Positions 1 through 8,523 of a DNA stretch of 64,000 nt are shown here, piece after piece. The position numbers and the translations under genes were made by a program. The notes below the pieces were generated by a model that searched no databases, had not been told where the DNA came from, and was given only the letters and a program-made list of their open reading frames with translations. Source of the stretch: Pontibacter sp. Tf4 (GTDB lineage Bacteria > Bacteroidota > Bacteroidia > Cytophagales > Hymenobacteraceae); NCBI RefSeq assembly GCF_014212495.1, contig NZ_JACKZC010000002.1, positions 310,001 to 374,000 of the forward strand. The letters are read 5' to 3'. Position 1 is the first letter of the stretch. Each line of letters begins with the position of its first letter.

Positions 1-1391
1 CCGACCTGGATGTGTTCCAGTTCAACAACATTCTTTACAACAAAATTGGCAGCCCGACAGATAGTATTTACAAGCTCAATGCTTTTATCAATGCCATACC
101 ATCCAAACGCTTCCAGGAAACTACAGAACTGGGCTTAAACTATACCGAGCGTACACCCGGGCCATTCTCCAGTATCCGGCTGCGCATGCGCAACGTGTTT
201 GGCGGTGCCGAAAACCTTGATCTGGGTGTTCGTGCCGGTTTTGAAGGACAGATCAGTTTAACGGAACAAAGCGAAACGGTAATGATAAAGGAATTTGGGG
301 GCGACCTGGCCCTCACCTTCCCTACCATTATGGTTCCGGGTGGCGGTAACCTGCTGACCAAGTATAGTCCACGCACCCGTATTTATACTGGCTTTACCAA
401 CGTAGACCGCCAGGAATATAAGCGCTCCAACTACGAGCTTTCCCTGGATTATATCTGGCAGAAATCACGCACGCCATTACAGCCCCCTGTGTTGCAGTAC
501 ATCTTTTCGCCGGTTAACTTAAACATTGTACAGGTCGATACTATTTCAGAGGATTTCAAGCGAAACCTGGAACGCTATAGTCAGGGCAGCCGCTCCCTTA
601 TCGAGAGTTTTAACAGTGCGTTTATCTCCTCCATGTCTTTTAATCTGATCTACAATACCAACGACTTTACGCAGTCGCGCAACGCCCGCTATTTCAGGGG
701 CCTGGTAGAAGTTGGTGGCCTGTCGCAGGAATTGGGGCTGAATGTATCCATTAACAACCTGAATACCTACCAGTTCGTCCGCTTTAACCCCGACTACAGG
801 CGCTACATACCGCTGGGCAACAAGCAGTTCTTTGTGTATAGGGTAAATACTGGTATTGCTGCTCCTATCTTTCAATCGCAGATCCTGCCTTACGATAAAT
901 ACTTTTTTGCCGGTGGTGCATCCAGTGTGCGCGCCTGGCAATCGCGCCGCCTGGGGCCCGGTTCTTTTGCACAACTACAGGAAGTGACCGATGAGAACGG
1001 AGAAACCATACTGGTGCGTGATTTTGAAGCCGAACAGCCTGGTAGCGTGTTGCTGGAGCTAAGTACAGAATACAGGTTCAATATCTTCAGTTTCCTGAAT
1101 GGGGCCTTTTTTGTAGATGCCGGTAACGTATGGACACTGGAACAGGATGCAGCCCGACCGGGTGCCTCGTTTGAGATGAATAATTTTTACAAGGAGTTGG
1201 CAGTAGGTACCGGCTTTGGCCTTCGCTTTGACCTGACGGTATTGGTACTGCGCTTCGATTTTGCTACCAAGGTGTATGATCCGGGTGGCATCAACGGCAA
1301 AAAGTTCGTCCTCGGCGATTTCCGTTTCTCCGAGTTCTTTACCGGCAGTAACCAGAATAACCTGAATATTGGGATCGGCTATCCATTCTAA
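1..1391 (+). CDS. BamA/TamA (Omp85) family outer-membrane barrel protein, 5' truncated
   Basis: The reading frame is open from the window edge, so the gene starts upstream; the first in-window start-like codon (GTG at 12) is not a credible start. About 460 residues of C-terminal barrel are visible, rich in alternating aromatic strands and ending in NLNIGIGYPF, a terminal beta-strand with aromatic last residue as expected of a Bam-assembled protein. The segment GGASSVRAW near visible residue 303 matches the VRG(F/Y)-type loop-6 motif of Omp85 proteins. In Bacteroidetes such proteins are usually TamL or BamA-like and insert or translocate outer-membrane proteins. The POTRA domains, which would decide between TamL and BamA, lie outside the window. 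Family is confident; exact role is inferred. Confidence 0.85.
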   Translation, partial: DLDVFQFNNILYNKIGSPTDSIYKLNAFINAIPSKRFQETTELGLNYTERTPGPFSSIRLRMRNVFGGAENLDLGVRAGFEGQISLTEQSETVMIKEFGGDLALTFPTIMVPGGGNLLTKYSPRTRIYTGFTNVDRQEYKRSNYELSLDYIWQKSRTPLQPPVLQYIFSPVNLNIVQVDTISEDFKRNLERYSQGSRSLIESFNSAFISSMSFNLIYNTNDFTQSRNARYFRGLVEVGGLSQELGLNVSINNLNTYQFVRFNPDYRRYIPLGNKQFFVYRVNTGIAAPIFQSQILPYDKYFFAGGASSVRAWQSRRLGPGSFAQLQEVTDENGETILVRDFEAEQPGSVLLELSTEYRFNIFSFLNGAFFVDAGNVWTLEQDAARPGASFEMNNFYKELAVGTGFGLRFDLTVLVLRFDFATKVYDPGGINGKKFVLGDFRFSEFFTGSNQNNLNIGIGYPF

Positions 1392-1628
1392 GACCAGTGA
1401 TTTCAGAGATTCTTCTGATTTTTATGATTTTCTTTGAATAGCGATTGAAGGCTTTTTTAGATTTCCAGGGCTTGGAGCGTTCTTGGCAGTTCAACTTAAC
1501 CACAAAGGTCACTAAGGTTGCACAATGTTCGCAGAGGCGTAATCAATCTCAAATTTATAACACTACTCGCATTTCAGGGCATCATAAGAATCAGGGCCAC
1601 AAATCATTGGTAGATATTGGGCCAAAGA

Positions 1629-1656
1629 AAAGCCCCGCTATAGTTAGCAGGGCTTT
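1629..1656 (-). terminator. Terminator of the E1 dehydrogenase gene
   Basis: AAAGCCCCGCTA and TAGCAGGGCTTT form a 12-bp stem with one mismatch around a TAGT loop, 25 bp beyond the stop of the minus-strand E1 gene and followed on that strand by a T-rich run. A CTATAGTT motif lies in the loop side. The rest of 1392-1680 holds no convincing gene. Confidence 0.7.
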
Positions 1657-1680
1657 CGGTTTTATAGTTTGCAAACTGTT

Positions 1681-3759
1681 TTAGTAGTTCAACAGTTCTT
1701 TTATAGTTGCAGCTACTTTATCCGGGTTCGGCAACATCATTTTCTCAAGCTCCACATTCAGCGGTATGGCAGGCAGGTTGGCAGCACCTAAGGTATAAAC
1801 CGGCGCATCCAGCTGTTGGAAACAAACTTTTGAGATACGACCCGCCAATGATTCGGCAAAGGAGTTCATCAGAGGCTCTTCTGTCAGCACCAATGCTTTG
1901 CCATGCCGTTTTACCGAAGCCACTACCGCATCAAAATCCAGCGGATTCAGTGTGCGCAGGTCTAAGATCTCTACGCTGCCCGGGAATTGCTTGGAAGCAG
2001 TTTTGGCCCAGTAAACGCCCATGCCGTAGGTAATAACGGTCATGCTGTTGCCCATGCTGATCTCTTCGTCCGATGCATGCTGCACCACATTAGCTTTGCC
2101 CAGCGGCAGGATATAGTTTTCGTCAGGCTCTATAGTTTTGGCATCTTCGGTACCGGCCACTTTAGACCAGTACAGGCCTTTGTGCTCCAGCATGATCACC
2201 GGGTTTGGGTCCAGGAAAGCTGCTTTCATCAAACCTTTCATGTCGGCTGCGTTGCTTGGATATACCACTTTTATGCCGCGTATCGTCAGCAGTGTAGACT
2301 CCACACTACCAGAATGGTACGGACCTCCGCCACCATAAGCGCCGATCGGCACGCGTATAACAGACTGTACCGGAAATTTGCCCATCGACAGGTAACAGCT
2401 TTTAGACAGTTCTTCCACCAGTTGGTTCATGCCGGGCCAGATATAGTCCGCAAACTGGATCTCAACTATAGCCTTCGCTCCTACTGCCGACATCCCTGCC
2501 GTAGAGCCAACAATGTAAGCTTCCTGAATCGGAGTATTGAACACACGGGCATCGCCATACTTTTTAGCCAGCAAAGCCGCTTCGCGGAACACGCCACCCA
2601 GTTCACCGCCCACATCCTGGCCATAGAACAAGGCTTCCGGATAGGTTTTCAGGATGTCATCTACCGCATGCAGGGCTGCATCCACCATAATGGCTTTCTC
2701 AGCGCCGGCTGGTGCACGTTCGCCTTTTTCTTCGGTTACCGGGGTTGGTGCAAACTCATGCTGATCGAATGTGCTTGGGTCAGGAACGGGGGCGTCTAAC
2801 GCTTTCTGATAATCTGCAGCAACTATAGCCTGTGCTTCCTGCTCTAAACTATAGATTTCATCTTCCGTCACATCCAGACTTAGCAATGTCTGCTTCAATC
2901 TCGGGATCGGGTCGTTTACAGAATGCTCCTGCAGGTTATCACCACGATACCACTCGCGACGAACGCCCGAAGTATGGTGGCCCAGCAACGGCACTTTAGC
3001 GTGTACCAGTATCGGCTTACGCACTTCGCGGGCATATTCAAAGGCAATGCGCATGCCCTCAAACGACTCGGCAAAATCAGAACCGTTTACGCGCAGGCGC
3101 TCCATGCCTTTAAAACCGGCGGCATATTCATACGCATCCATGGCCCGCATTTCCTTACCCGTAGCCGAAATGCCCCAGTCATTATCCTGCACCAGGTAAA
3201 CGATTGGTAAACCTTTCAGTACTGCCATCTGGAACGCTTCGGCTACTTCACCTTCCGTAACAGAACCATCGCCCAACGAGCAAAGCACAACCGGCCGTTC
3301 CTCGCTGTTCAAGAGCCCTTGCCCTTCCAGGTATGCAATGCCATGTGCCATGCCGGTTGCCGGAATTGCCTGCATACCTGTAGCTGAGCTTTGATGTGGT
3401 ATAACCGGAAATCCTTCACGCTTTAGAGATGGGTGGCCATAGTAGGTACGACCGCCGGAGAACGGGTCATCCGCTTTCGCCATCAGTTGCAGCATCAGCT
3501 CATAAGGCTGCATGCCAATGCCCAGCAACATCGAATCATCGCGGTAATAGAGCGACGCGTAATCGTAAGGCTTTAACTGAAAAGCTGCTGCCAGTTGTAT
3601 GGCTTCGTGCCCGCGGGAGGTACTATGCACATATTTACTGCAAATGGCTTTGTTCTCTTCGTAAGTATCTGCCATGGTTTTGGCAGTAAGCATTAATCGG
3701 TAGGCTTTCTTCAGGATAGCGACATCCACCCTGAAGTCTTCCAAAGTATCTTTAGACAT
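1681..3759 (-). CDS. Fused alpha/beta E1 subunit of a 2-oxoacid dehydrogenase (thiamine diphosphate-dependent)
   Basis: This 692-residue protein joins both E1 subunits. Residues about 15-315 form the E1-alpha half with the ThDP-binding motif GDGSVTEGEV (from residue 163) closing at QDNDWGIS. Residues about 350-530 are the transketolase-like pyrimidine-binding domain (YGQDVGGELGGVFR), and the rest is the transketolase C-terminal domain. The enzyme decarboxylates a 2-oxoacid and passes the acyl group to an E2 lipoyl domain. The fusion and the 'SSATGMQAIPATGMA' type segment resemble Bacteroidetes branched-chain 2-oxoisovalerate dehydrogenase E1, but substrate cannot be fixed from sequence and no E2 or E3 gene is adjacent. 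Start ATG sits in the AAACTATG context. Confidence 0.9.
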   Translation of the reverse strand: MSKDTLEDFRVDVAILKKAYRLMLTAKTMADTYEENKAICSKYVHSTSRGHEAIQLAAAFQLKPYDYASLYYRDDSMLLGIGMQPYELMLQLMAKADDPFSGGRTYYGHPSLKREGFPVIPHQSSATGMQAIPATGMAHGIAYLEGQGLLNSEERPVVLCSLGDGSVTEGEVAEAFQMAVLKGLPIVYLVQDNDWGISATGKEMRAMDAYEYAAGFKGMERLRVNGSDFAESFEGMRIAFEYAREVRKPILVHAKVPLLGHHTSGVRREWYRGDNLQEHSVNDPIPRLKQTLLSLDVTEDEIYSLEQEAQAIVAADYQKALDAPVPDPSTFDQHEFAPTPVTEEKGERAPAGAEKAIMVDAALHAVDDILKTYPEALFYGQDVGGELGGVFREAALLAKKYGDARVFNTPIQEAYIVGSTAGMSAVGAKAIVEIQFADYIWPGMNQLVEELSKSCYLSMGKFPVQSVIRVPIGAYGGGGPYHSGSVESTLLTIRGIKVVYPSNAADMKGLMKAAFLDPNPVIMLEHKGLYWSKVAGTEDAKTIEPDENYILPLGKANVVQHASDEEISMGNSMTVITYGMGVYWAKTASKQFPGSVEILDLRTLNPLDFDAVVASVKRHGKALVLTEEPLMNSFAESLAGRISKVCFQQLDAPVYTLGAANLPAIPLNVELEKMMLPNPDKVAATIKELLNY

Positions 3760-3848
3760 AGTTTTAGCTTAGTTCTTGCCCGAAGATACTAAAATGAAAC
3801 CTGTTTCTAAAATCTATAGTTTGGCTCGGCAGTACCGGCATATTTAAG

Positions 3849-3856
3849 TACTTTTG
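3849..3856 (+). promoter_or_regulatory. Candidate -7 box upstream of hemF
   Basis: TACTTTTG matches the Bacteroidetes TAnnTTTG element. An upstream TTTG at 3820-3823 is about 25 bp away, longer than the usual spacing near 19, so the assignment is weak. It would give a leader of about 120 nt before the hemF start. Confidence 0.3.
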
Positions 3857-3980
3857 CACAACTTATTGAGACGCTAGATCATAGATTTTAGACAATAGAC
3901 TTAAAATGATCAATTCATTGTTTAGGCTATACTTGTTTAGTTTCTATAATCTAACTTCTAATATCTAACTTCTATAAAAT

Positions 3981-4880
3981 ATGTTCAGAAACGAAGTAGA
4001 AGCCTTTATGCGCCAGTTTCAGCTGGATTTGGTACAGGCCCTGGAAGAATGTGATGGTGGTACCCAATTTCAGAAAGATGAATGGCAGCACGCCGAGCAT
4101 GGCGGCGGTATTACGCGCATTATAGAACATGGTGCTGTGCTGGAAAAAGGCGGCGTAAACTTCTCGGCTGTTGGCGGCCAACTATCGCCTCAGTTTCTGA
4201 AAGCCCTGGAGATGCCGGACCCGAACTTTTTTGCAACAGGTGTGTCGGTGGTGATGCATCCTAAAAGCCCGATGGTTCCGATCTCACACATGAACGTGCG
4301 CTACTTCGAAGCCGGAGACGGCAAAGCCTGGTTTGGTGGTGGCATCGACCTGACGCCTATTTATTTGGATCTGAAACAGGCAAAGGAGTTTCATGAGCAG
4401 ATGAAAGCCGTTTGCGACAAGCACCATCCCAGCTATTACCCGGAGTTTAAAAAGTGGGCCGATGACTATTTCTTTAATGTGCATCGCAACGAAACCCGCG
4501 GCGTAGGCGGTATTTTCTTCGACAGGTTAATGGCTACCGATGAATTTACGTTGCAGCAGCGTTTTGAATTTGTAAAGGATGTTGCCTATGCTTTTGCCCC
4601 TTTCTATACAAGCATCATCAACCAGAACCGCGATTTGCCTTACGGGGAAGAGCAGAAAAAATGGCAACTGATTCGTCGTGGCCGCTACGTGGAGTTTAAC
4701 CTGGTGTACGACCGTGGTACCAAGTTTGGTTTGATGACAGGCGGCCGTATTGAATCTATTCTGATGAGTTTGCCGGAACTGGCCTCATGGGTATATAACC
4801 ATAAACCGGAACCGGGCAGCCCTGAAGAGCAGACACTGAACTACCTTAAGAAAGACATCGACTGGCTAAACGTAGTATAA
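3981..4880 (+). CDS. hemF: Oxygen-dependent coproporphyrinogen III oxidase
   Basis: HemF oxidatively decarboxylates coproporphyrinogen III to protoporphyrinogen IX in haem synthesis, using O2. At 299 residues the protein has normal length and carries the family landmarks: GGGITRIIEHGAVLEKGGVN near residue 41, the substrate-proximal His in PISHMNVRYFE (His103), the WFGGGIDLTP block, and the C-terminal RRGRYVEFNLVYDRGTKFGL followed by GGRIESILMSLP. The ATG at 3981 follows an A/T-rich leader of short quasi-repeats (TCTAACTTCTAATATCTAACTTCT). The next gene begins 4 bp after the stop, so the two are probably co-transcribed. Presence of HemF implies aerobic haem synthesis. Confidence 0.97.
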   Translation: MFRNEVEAFMRQFQLDLVQALEECDGGTQFQKDEWQHAEHGGGITRIIEHGAVLEKGGVNFSAVGGQLSPQFLKALEMPDPNFFATGVSVVMHPKSPMVPISHMNVRYFEAGDGKAWFGGGIDLTPIYLDLKQAKEFHEQMKAVCDKHHPSYYPEFKKWADDYFFNVHRNETRGVGGIFFDRLMATDEFTLQQRFEFVKDVAYAFAPFYTSIINQNRDLPYGEEQKKWQLIRRGRYVEFNLVYDRGTKFGLMTGGRIESILMSLPELASWVYNHKPEPGSPEEQTLNYLKKDIDWLNVV

Positions 4881-4883
4881 GCA

Positions 4884-5465
4884 ATGCTCGAAAAACTTAT
4901 TGCGCTGGACAGGGAACTCTTTACTTACCTGAACGACATGCAGTCGCCATTCTGGGACCCTATTATGGTGTTTGCATCGGATAAGTATGTGTGGGTGCCT
5001 TTTTACCTGGCCCTGATCGGTTATGTGATCTGGAAATATAAACGCCAGAGTATTCCTATGCTTTTACTGGCTGTCCTGACTATAGCCTTAGCGGATGGCA
5101 TTACATCCGGCATTTTTAAACCATACTTTGCCCGCCTTCGCCCCTGCCACGATCCCGGATTATCTGAAACTATAAACATAGTAGCCGGCTGCGGTGGTAA
5201 GTTCGGATTTATGTCGTCGCATGCTGCCAATGCGTTTGGGTTTGCCGTGTTCTTAAACCTGGTCCTCTCCGATCGATACGCCATCTTCAAGTTTATACTG
5301 GTAGCCTGGGCGGTTATCGTTTCCTATAGTCGTATTTACCTGGGCGTGCATTTTCCGGGAGATATAGTTGGAGGCGCTATAGTTGGCAGTTTCGCCGCTT
5401 ACCTGTGCGCGCTTGGGTATGAGATCATCATCCGGAAGTATAGCTGGTTTAAGACCAGTGATTAA
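4884..5465 (+). CDS. PAP2-family membrane phosphatase
   Basis: A 193-residue membrane protein with all three PAP2 signature motifs: KPYFARLRP (residues 79-87, KX6RP), SSH at 111-113 with the catalytic His, and SRIYLGVHFPGD at 149-160 (SRX5HX3D). About five or six hydrophobic segments place the active site at the membrane face. The family dephosphorylates lipid phosphates such as phosphatidylglycerol phosphate, lipid A or undecaprenyl diphosphate; the substrate is not determined here. It lies 4 bp downstream of hemF and is likely transcribed with it. Confidence 0.9.
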   Translation: MLEKLIALDRELFTYLNDMQSPFWDPIMVFASDKYVWVPFYLALIGYVIWKYKRQSIPMLLLAVLTIALADGITSGIFKPYFARLRPCHDPGLSETINIVAGCGGKFGFMSSHAANAFGFAVFLNLVLSDRYAIFKFILVAWAVIVSYSRIYLGVHFPGDIVGGAIVGSFAAYLCALGYEIIIRKYSWFKTSD

Positions 5466-5618
5466 TGGGATTTTGCTGATCTATAGGATTTCTGAACAAT
5501 ACATTGATGTGCATTTTATTGATTAACGCTATTTAGAAAAGCGTTTTTACGATTCAATCCCATCAATCCTTAAATCCTGTAAATCCTTGGGGTAGGGGCT
5601 CTATTTAAAGATTCAGAC

Positions 5619-5658
5619 AAACAAAAAGAGATGCTGTAATAGGCGTCTCTTTTTGTTT
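5619..5658 (-). terminator. Strong terminator for riboflavin synthase gene
   Basis: A 16-bp stem (AAACAAAAAGAGATGC paired with GCGTCTCTTTTTGTTT, one G-T pair) with an 8-nt loop. It sits between the convergent PAP2 and ribE genes and can act in both directions. Confidence 0.85.
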
Positions 5659-5672
5659 AAACTATAGTTTTG

Positions 5673-6257
5673 TTACCGCTTCAACAGCCTTGCCACATAC
5701 TTCCCGATAATATCAAACTCTAAGTTTACTTTGTCGCCGGGCTTTACGCTGTGCAGGTTAGTATGCTCATACGTGAAAGGGATAATAGCCACAGAAAAAC
5801 GATCTGCCTGCGAATTTACCACTGTCAGGCTGATACCATTTACGCAGATAGAGCCTTTCTCCACGGTTACATTCCCTGAAGCAGCATCATACGAAAAGGT
5901 AAAGAGCCAACTGCCGTTCTCGTCGGTCACGCTTTCGCAGGTGCCGGTCTGGTCAACATGGCCTTGTACTACGTGTCCGTCAAAACGGCCGTTAGCTACC
6001 ATGCAGCGCTCCAGGTTTACCACATCGCCTACCTGCAGGTTGTTCAGGTTCGTTTTCTTCAGGGTTTCATCTATAGCAGTTACAGTATAGGTTTCTCCAT
6101 CTATAGCTACCACGGTAAGGCACACGCCGTTATGCGCCACACTCTGGTCTATCTGCAGCTCATGGGTGAAGGCCGATGAAAGAATGAAATGCTTATTCGT
6201 TCCTTCGGTTCTGATGGCTTTTACGCTGCCTAACGTTTCTATAATTCCGGTAAACAT
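5673..6257 (-). CDS. ribE: Riboflavin synthase, alpha subunit
   Basis: Starts with the hallmark MFTGIIETLG and contains the two lumazine-binding repeats of the family: residues about 1-95 (with SVAHNGVCLTV) and 96-190 (with GHVVQGHVDQTG and KGSICVNGISLTV). The enzyme dismutates two 6,7-dimethyl-8-ribityllumazine molecules to riboflavin. Length of 194 residues is typical. It is transcribed alone from a TATCTTTG-type promoter box just upstream and ends at a strong hairpin. CTATAG motifs occur twice within the coding region (around 6070 and 6100). Confidence 0.96.
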   Translation of the reverse strand: MFTGIIETLGSVKAIRTEGTNKHFILSSAFTHELQIDQSVAHNGVCLTVVAIDGETYTVTAIDETLKKTNLNNLQVGDVVNLERCMVANGRFDGHVVQGHVDQTGTCESVTDENGSWLFTFSYDAASGNVTVEKGSICVNGISLTVVNSQADRFSVAIIPFTYEHTNLHSVKPGDKVNLEFDIIGKYVARLLKR

Positions 6258-6276
6258 GGTTTTCAGTTTTGGTATG

Positions 6277-6284
6277 CAAAGATA
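6277..6284 (-). promoter_or_regulatory. Candidate -7 promoter box of ribE
   Basis: On the minus strand this reads TATCTTTG, an exact TAnnTTTG match, placed 20 bp upstream of the ribE start. No exact -33 TTTG was found at the expected distance. Confidence 0.5.
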
Positions 6285-6419
6285 CAGGTTTCTGGGCCTG
6301 CATAGAAAGTAAACCGCATTTTATACTTCAAAATAGGCTTTTGTTCGTTATTTTAGCGGAAATGAACCCCGGCGGTCTGCTGGCAGTAAACATAACTATA
6401 GCCAAACTATAAACCGAAC

Positions 6420-7079
6420 ATGGAAGCTGATCTCTATAAACATAAAGGAATGCGGCGTGCACTTGTACAGCACCTTCGGCAGAAAGGCATACGCGACGAG
6501 CGTGTGTTAGCTGCCATTGATGCCGTGCCCCGCCATTTCTTTTTTGAGAAAGCATTTGTAGAGCAGGCTTACCAGGATAAAGCATTCCCGATCGGAGAAG
6601 GACAGACCATTTCGCAGCCATACACGGTTGCTTTCCAGACAGAATTGCTTCGTTTGCGGCCCACCGATAAAGTGCTGGAGATTGGAACCGGATCGGGCTA
6701 CCAGTGTTGTGTGCTGCTGCAGATAACGCCGCATGTTTATACCATCGAATATAATAAACCACTCTACGACAAGGCCCGCCGTTTTTTTGCAAAGTATGGC
6801 TTAAAGCCGCATACATTCCATGGTGATGGCTCCGAAGGCCTGCCACAGCATGCTCCTTTTAACAAAATTATAGTTACAGCCGGTGCGCCTATAGTGCCAC
6901 GCAGTTTGCTGAAACAACTGGCTGTAGGTGGTATTCTGGTAATCCCTGTCGGTGATGAGAACAGCCAGAAAATGCTTCGGATCACGCGTGTGTCCGAAGA
7001 TGAATTTGAGCGCGAAGAGTTTGACGACTTTAAATTTGTGCCGTTGCTGGGCCGCGAAGGCTGGGGCAGCGAACAATAA
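6420..7079 (+). CDS. pcm: Protein-L-isoaspartate O-methyltransferase
   Basis: PCM transfers a methyl group from S-adenosylmethionine to isoaspartyl residues and starts repair of aged proteins. The 219-residue sequence has the PCMT pattern: FEKAFVEQAYQDKAFPIGEGQTISQPY, the SAM motif I VLEIGTGSGYQCCVL near residue 85, YTIEYNKPLYDKARRFF, and the post-motif FNKIIVTAGAP. It stands alone between divergent ribE and the downstream thioesterase. Start ATG at 6420 follows GAAC. Confidence 0.95.
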   Translation: MEADLYKHKGMRRALVQHLRQKGIRDERVLAAIDAVPRHFFFEKAFVEQAYQDKAFPIGEGQTISQPYTVAFQTELLRLRPTDKVLEIGTGSGYQCCVLLQITPHVYTIEYNKPLYDKARRFFAKYGLKPHTFHGDGSEGLPQHAPFNKIIVTAGAPIVPRSLLKQLAVGGILVIPVGDENSQKMLRITRVSEDEFEREEFDDFKFVPLLGREGWGSEQ

Positions 7080-7139
7080 GCTGCATATCAATTTTTGGTT
7101 AATTGTCCGGTTCGCTTTTTAGTTTGGCGCATCCGGTCC

Positions 7140-7147
7140 TATCTTTG
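7140..7147 (+). promoter_or_regulatory. Candidate -7 box for the thioesterase operon
   Basis: TATCTTTG is an exact TAnnTTTG element 23 bp upstream of the ATG at 7170. The nearest upstream TTTG (7123-7126) is only 13 bp away, so only the -7 element is well supported. Confidence 0.5.
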
Positions 7148-7169
7148 TACAAAGAATTAAAGAACCACT

Positions 7170-7709
7170 ATGCGTAAACAGAAAAAAGTAAGCGAATCTT
7201 ATGTGATCATGACCGAACTGGTGCTGCCCAATGACACCAATACCCTGAATAACCTGATGGGTGGTAAAATGATGCATTGGATGGACATTGTATCGGCTAT
7301 TGCGGCGCAGAAACACTCCAACCGCATCGTGGTAACGGCATCAGTAGACAATGTATCGTTTAAGGAAAGCATAAAACTGGGCAATGTTGTTACCTTAGAA
7401 GCCAAAGTAACGCGTGCTTTCAGTTCCTCTATGGAGGTACACATTGTGGTATACGCCGAAGATATCCCAAGCGGAAAGAAATTCATGTCGAACCAGGCGT
7501 TCTTCACGTTTGTGGCGGTAGACCAGTCTGGCAAGGCCATTGATGTGCCCGAAGCGGTACCTGAAACTGAGGAAGAAATTAAACTATACGATGGTGCTCT
7601 GCGCCGCCGTCAGCTACGTTTGGTATTGGCAGGCCGTATGAAGCCAAGCGAAGCCAACGAGCTAAAATCTATTTTTGATATTAAGGAAAGCAGCGCTGAA
7701 GTAAAATAG
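7170..7709 (+). CDS. Acyl-CoA thioesterase (YciA/BACH-type hotdog protein)
   Basis: A single-hotdog-domain protein of 179 residues. Residues about 15-140 carry the family pattern: N-terminal LPNDTNTLNNLMGGKMMHWMD with the conserved Asn/Gly and acidic residue, VTASVDNVSFKESIKLGNVV, then AKVTRAFSSSMEVHIVVYAED and FFTFVAVD. Such enzymes hydrolyse acyl-CoA to free acid and CoA in the cytosol. The C-terminal 40 residues are charged and helical. The next gene begins 2 bp after the stop, so the two form an operon. Confidence 0.9.
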   Translation: MRKQKKVSESYVIMTELVLPNDTNTLNNLMGGKMMHWMDIVSAIAAQKHSNRIVVTASVDNVSFKESIKLGNVVTLEAKVTRAFSSSMEVHIVVYAEDIPSGKKFMSNQAFFTFVAVDQSGKAIDVPEAVPETEEEIKLYDGALRRRQLRLVLAGRMKPSEANELKSIFDIKESSAEVK

Positions 7710-7711
7710 GT

Positions 7712-8323
7712 ATGACAGGATTACAGGCAGACGAGCTAAGCAACGAGTTTTTAAAGAACTTTTTACCGGAAACGATCTTTCTGGTAGATGGTGACGTGCC
7801 TGTAACTATAGCTCCGGAGGCTGCCCCTATAGTTAGCCCACAACCTGAAACTATAGTTGCTCCTGAACCCAGGCCTGCTGCTACACCTGCGTTGCCAAAA
7901 TTACCTAAAACGGAAGCTCCGGCTGCTCAACCGGCCAAGTTTGAAGTGATTGGTGAGAACCGGAAAGGCGTGGCAGTACTGGTAACTATAGCGGATGCAG
8001 AATTCAGAAAACTGCCGCAACTGGAGTTCCTGAACAAGATATTACTGGCTATTGGATTGCAGCCAACGGATGTGGCCTATGTGAATAATGTATCAGGGGC
8101 AAATACGCTTTTCGAAGATCTGAAACAGGCGCTGCAGGTAAACTATATTCTGAGCTTTGCCAGCCGTGTAGAATCAAACCTTCCGCACGAGAAATTTACG
8201 CTGTACAATCCGGTGCTGCTGGGCAATGTGCCGATCGTTTTCTCGCATGCCCTGTCCGACCTGGAGCATGATCAGGAAAAGAAAAGACTGCTGTGGGCTG
8301 CCCTACAGAAAGTATTCAAGTGA
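7712..8323 (+). CDS. Conserved hypothetical protein with Pro/Ala-rich linker
   Basis: I do not recognise a characterised family. The 203-residue protein has a short N-terminal segment (residues 1-30), a Pro/Ala/Glu linker (about 31-75) and a folded C-terminal part (about 76-203). In the linker the codons for VTIAPE, PIV and ETIVAP come from three CTATAG palindromes (about 7806-7859), and a fourth (VTIAD) starts the folded part. The position and size of the C-terminal domain (ELEFLNKILLAIGL followed by VAYVNNVSG) could suit a small replication accessory subunit, but this is a guess. It is translationally linked to the thioesterase and followed by a terminator. Confidence 0.75.
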   Translation: MTGLQADELSNEFLKNFLPETIFLVDGDVPVTIAPEAAPIVSPQPETIVAPEPRPAATPALPKLPKTEAPAAQPAKFEVIGENRKGVAVLVTIADAEFRKLPQLEFLNKILLAIGLQPTDVAYVNNVSGANTLFEDLKQALQVNYILSFASRVESNLPHEKFTLYNPVLLGNVPIVFSHALSDLEHDQEKKRLLWAALQKVFK

Positions 8324-8330
8324 TTTTTGT

Positions 8331-8357
8331 AGAGGCCCAAAATTTTGGGTCTCTTTT
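8331..8357 (+). terminator. Terminator of the thioesterase operon
   Basis: AGAGGCCCAAAA paired with TTTTGGGTCTCT (one G-T pair) followed by TTTT, 7 bp after the stop codon. Confidence 0.8.
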
Positions 8358-8470
8358 CATTTTACAGAACTATAGAATTGAAAAGTCTGGAAGATCTGTG
8401 AGAATCTGGTTACGACGCACCTATGAAACTCACAGGAGCTGCGCACACTGTGAGGTCCGGGATCATAAAT

Positions 8471-8504
8471 AAAAAAGCTTTTCTTAATTCGGAAAGGCTT
8501 TTTT
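8471..8504 (-). terminator. Terminator of the TlpA-like lipoprotein gene
   Basis: On the minus strand AAAAAAGCCTTTCC and AAAAGCTTTTTT form an A-T-rich stem followed by T residues, about 20 bp after the stop of the 8524-9645 gene. Confidence 0.6.
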
Positions 8505-8523
8505 ATTGAACTATAGTTTCTGC

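Noticed and set aside
1445-1684. A 79-codon frame after the Omp85 gene
   Set aside because: No recognisable domain, overlaps a terminator, and contains low-complexity spacer sequence.
1987-2799. A 270-codon open frame opposite the E1 gene
   Set aside because: It is the antisense shadow of a well-conserved fused E1 gene, has no recognisable domain and a composition typical of the complementary strand.
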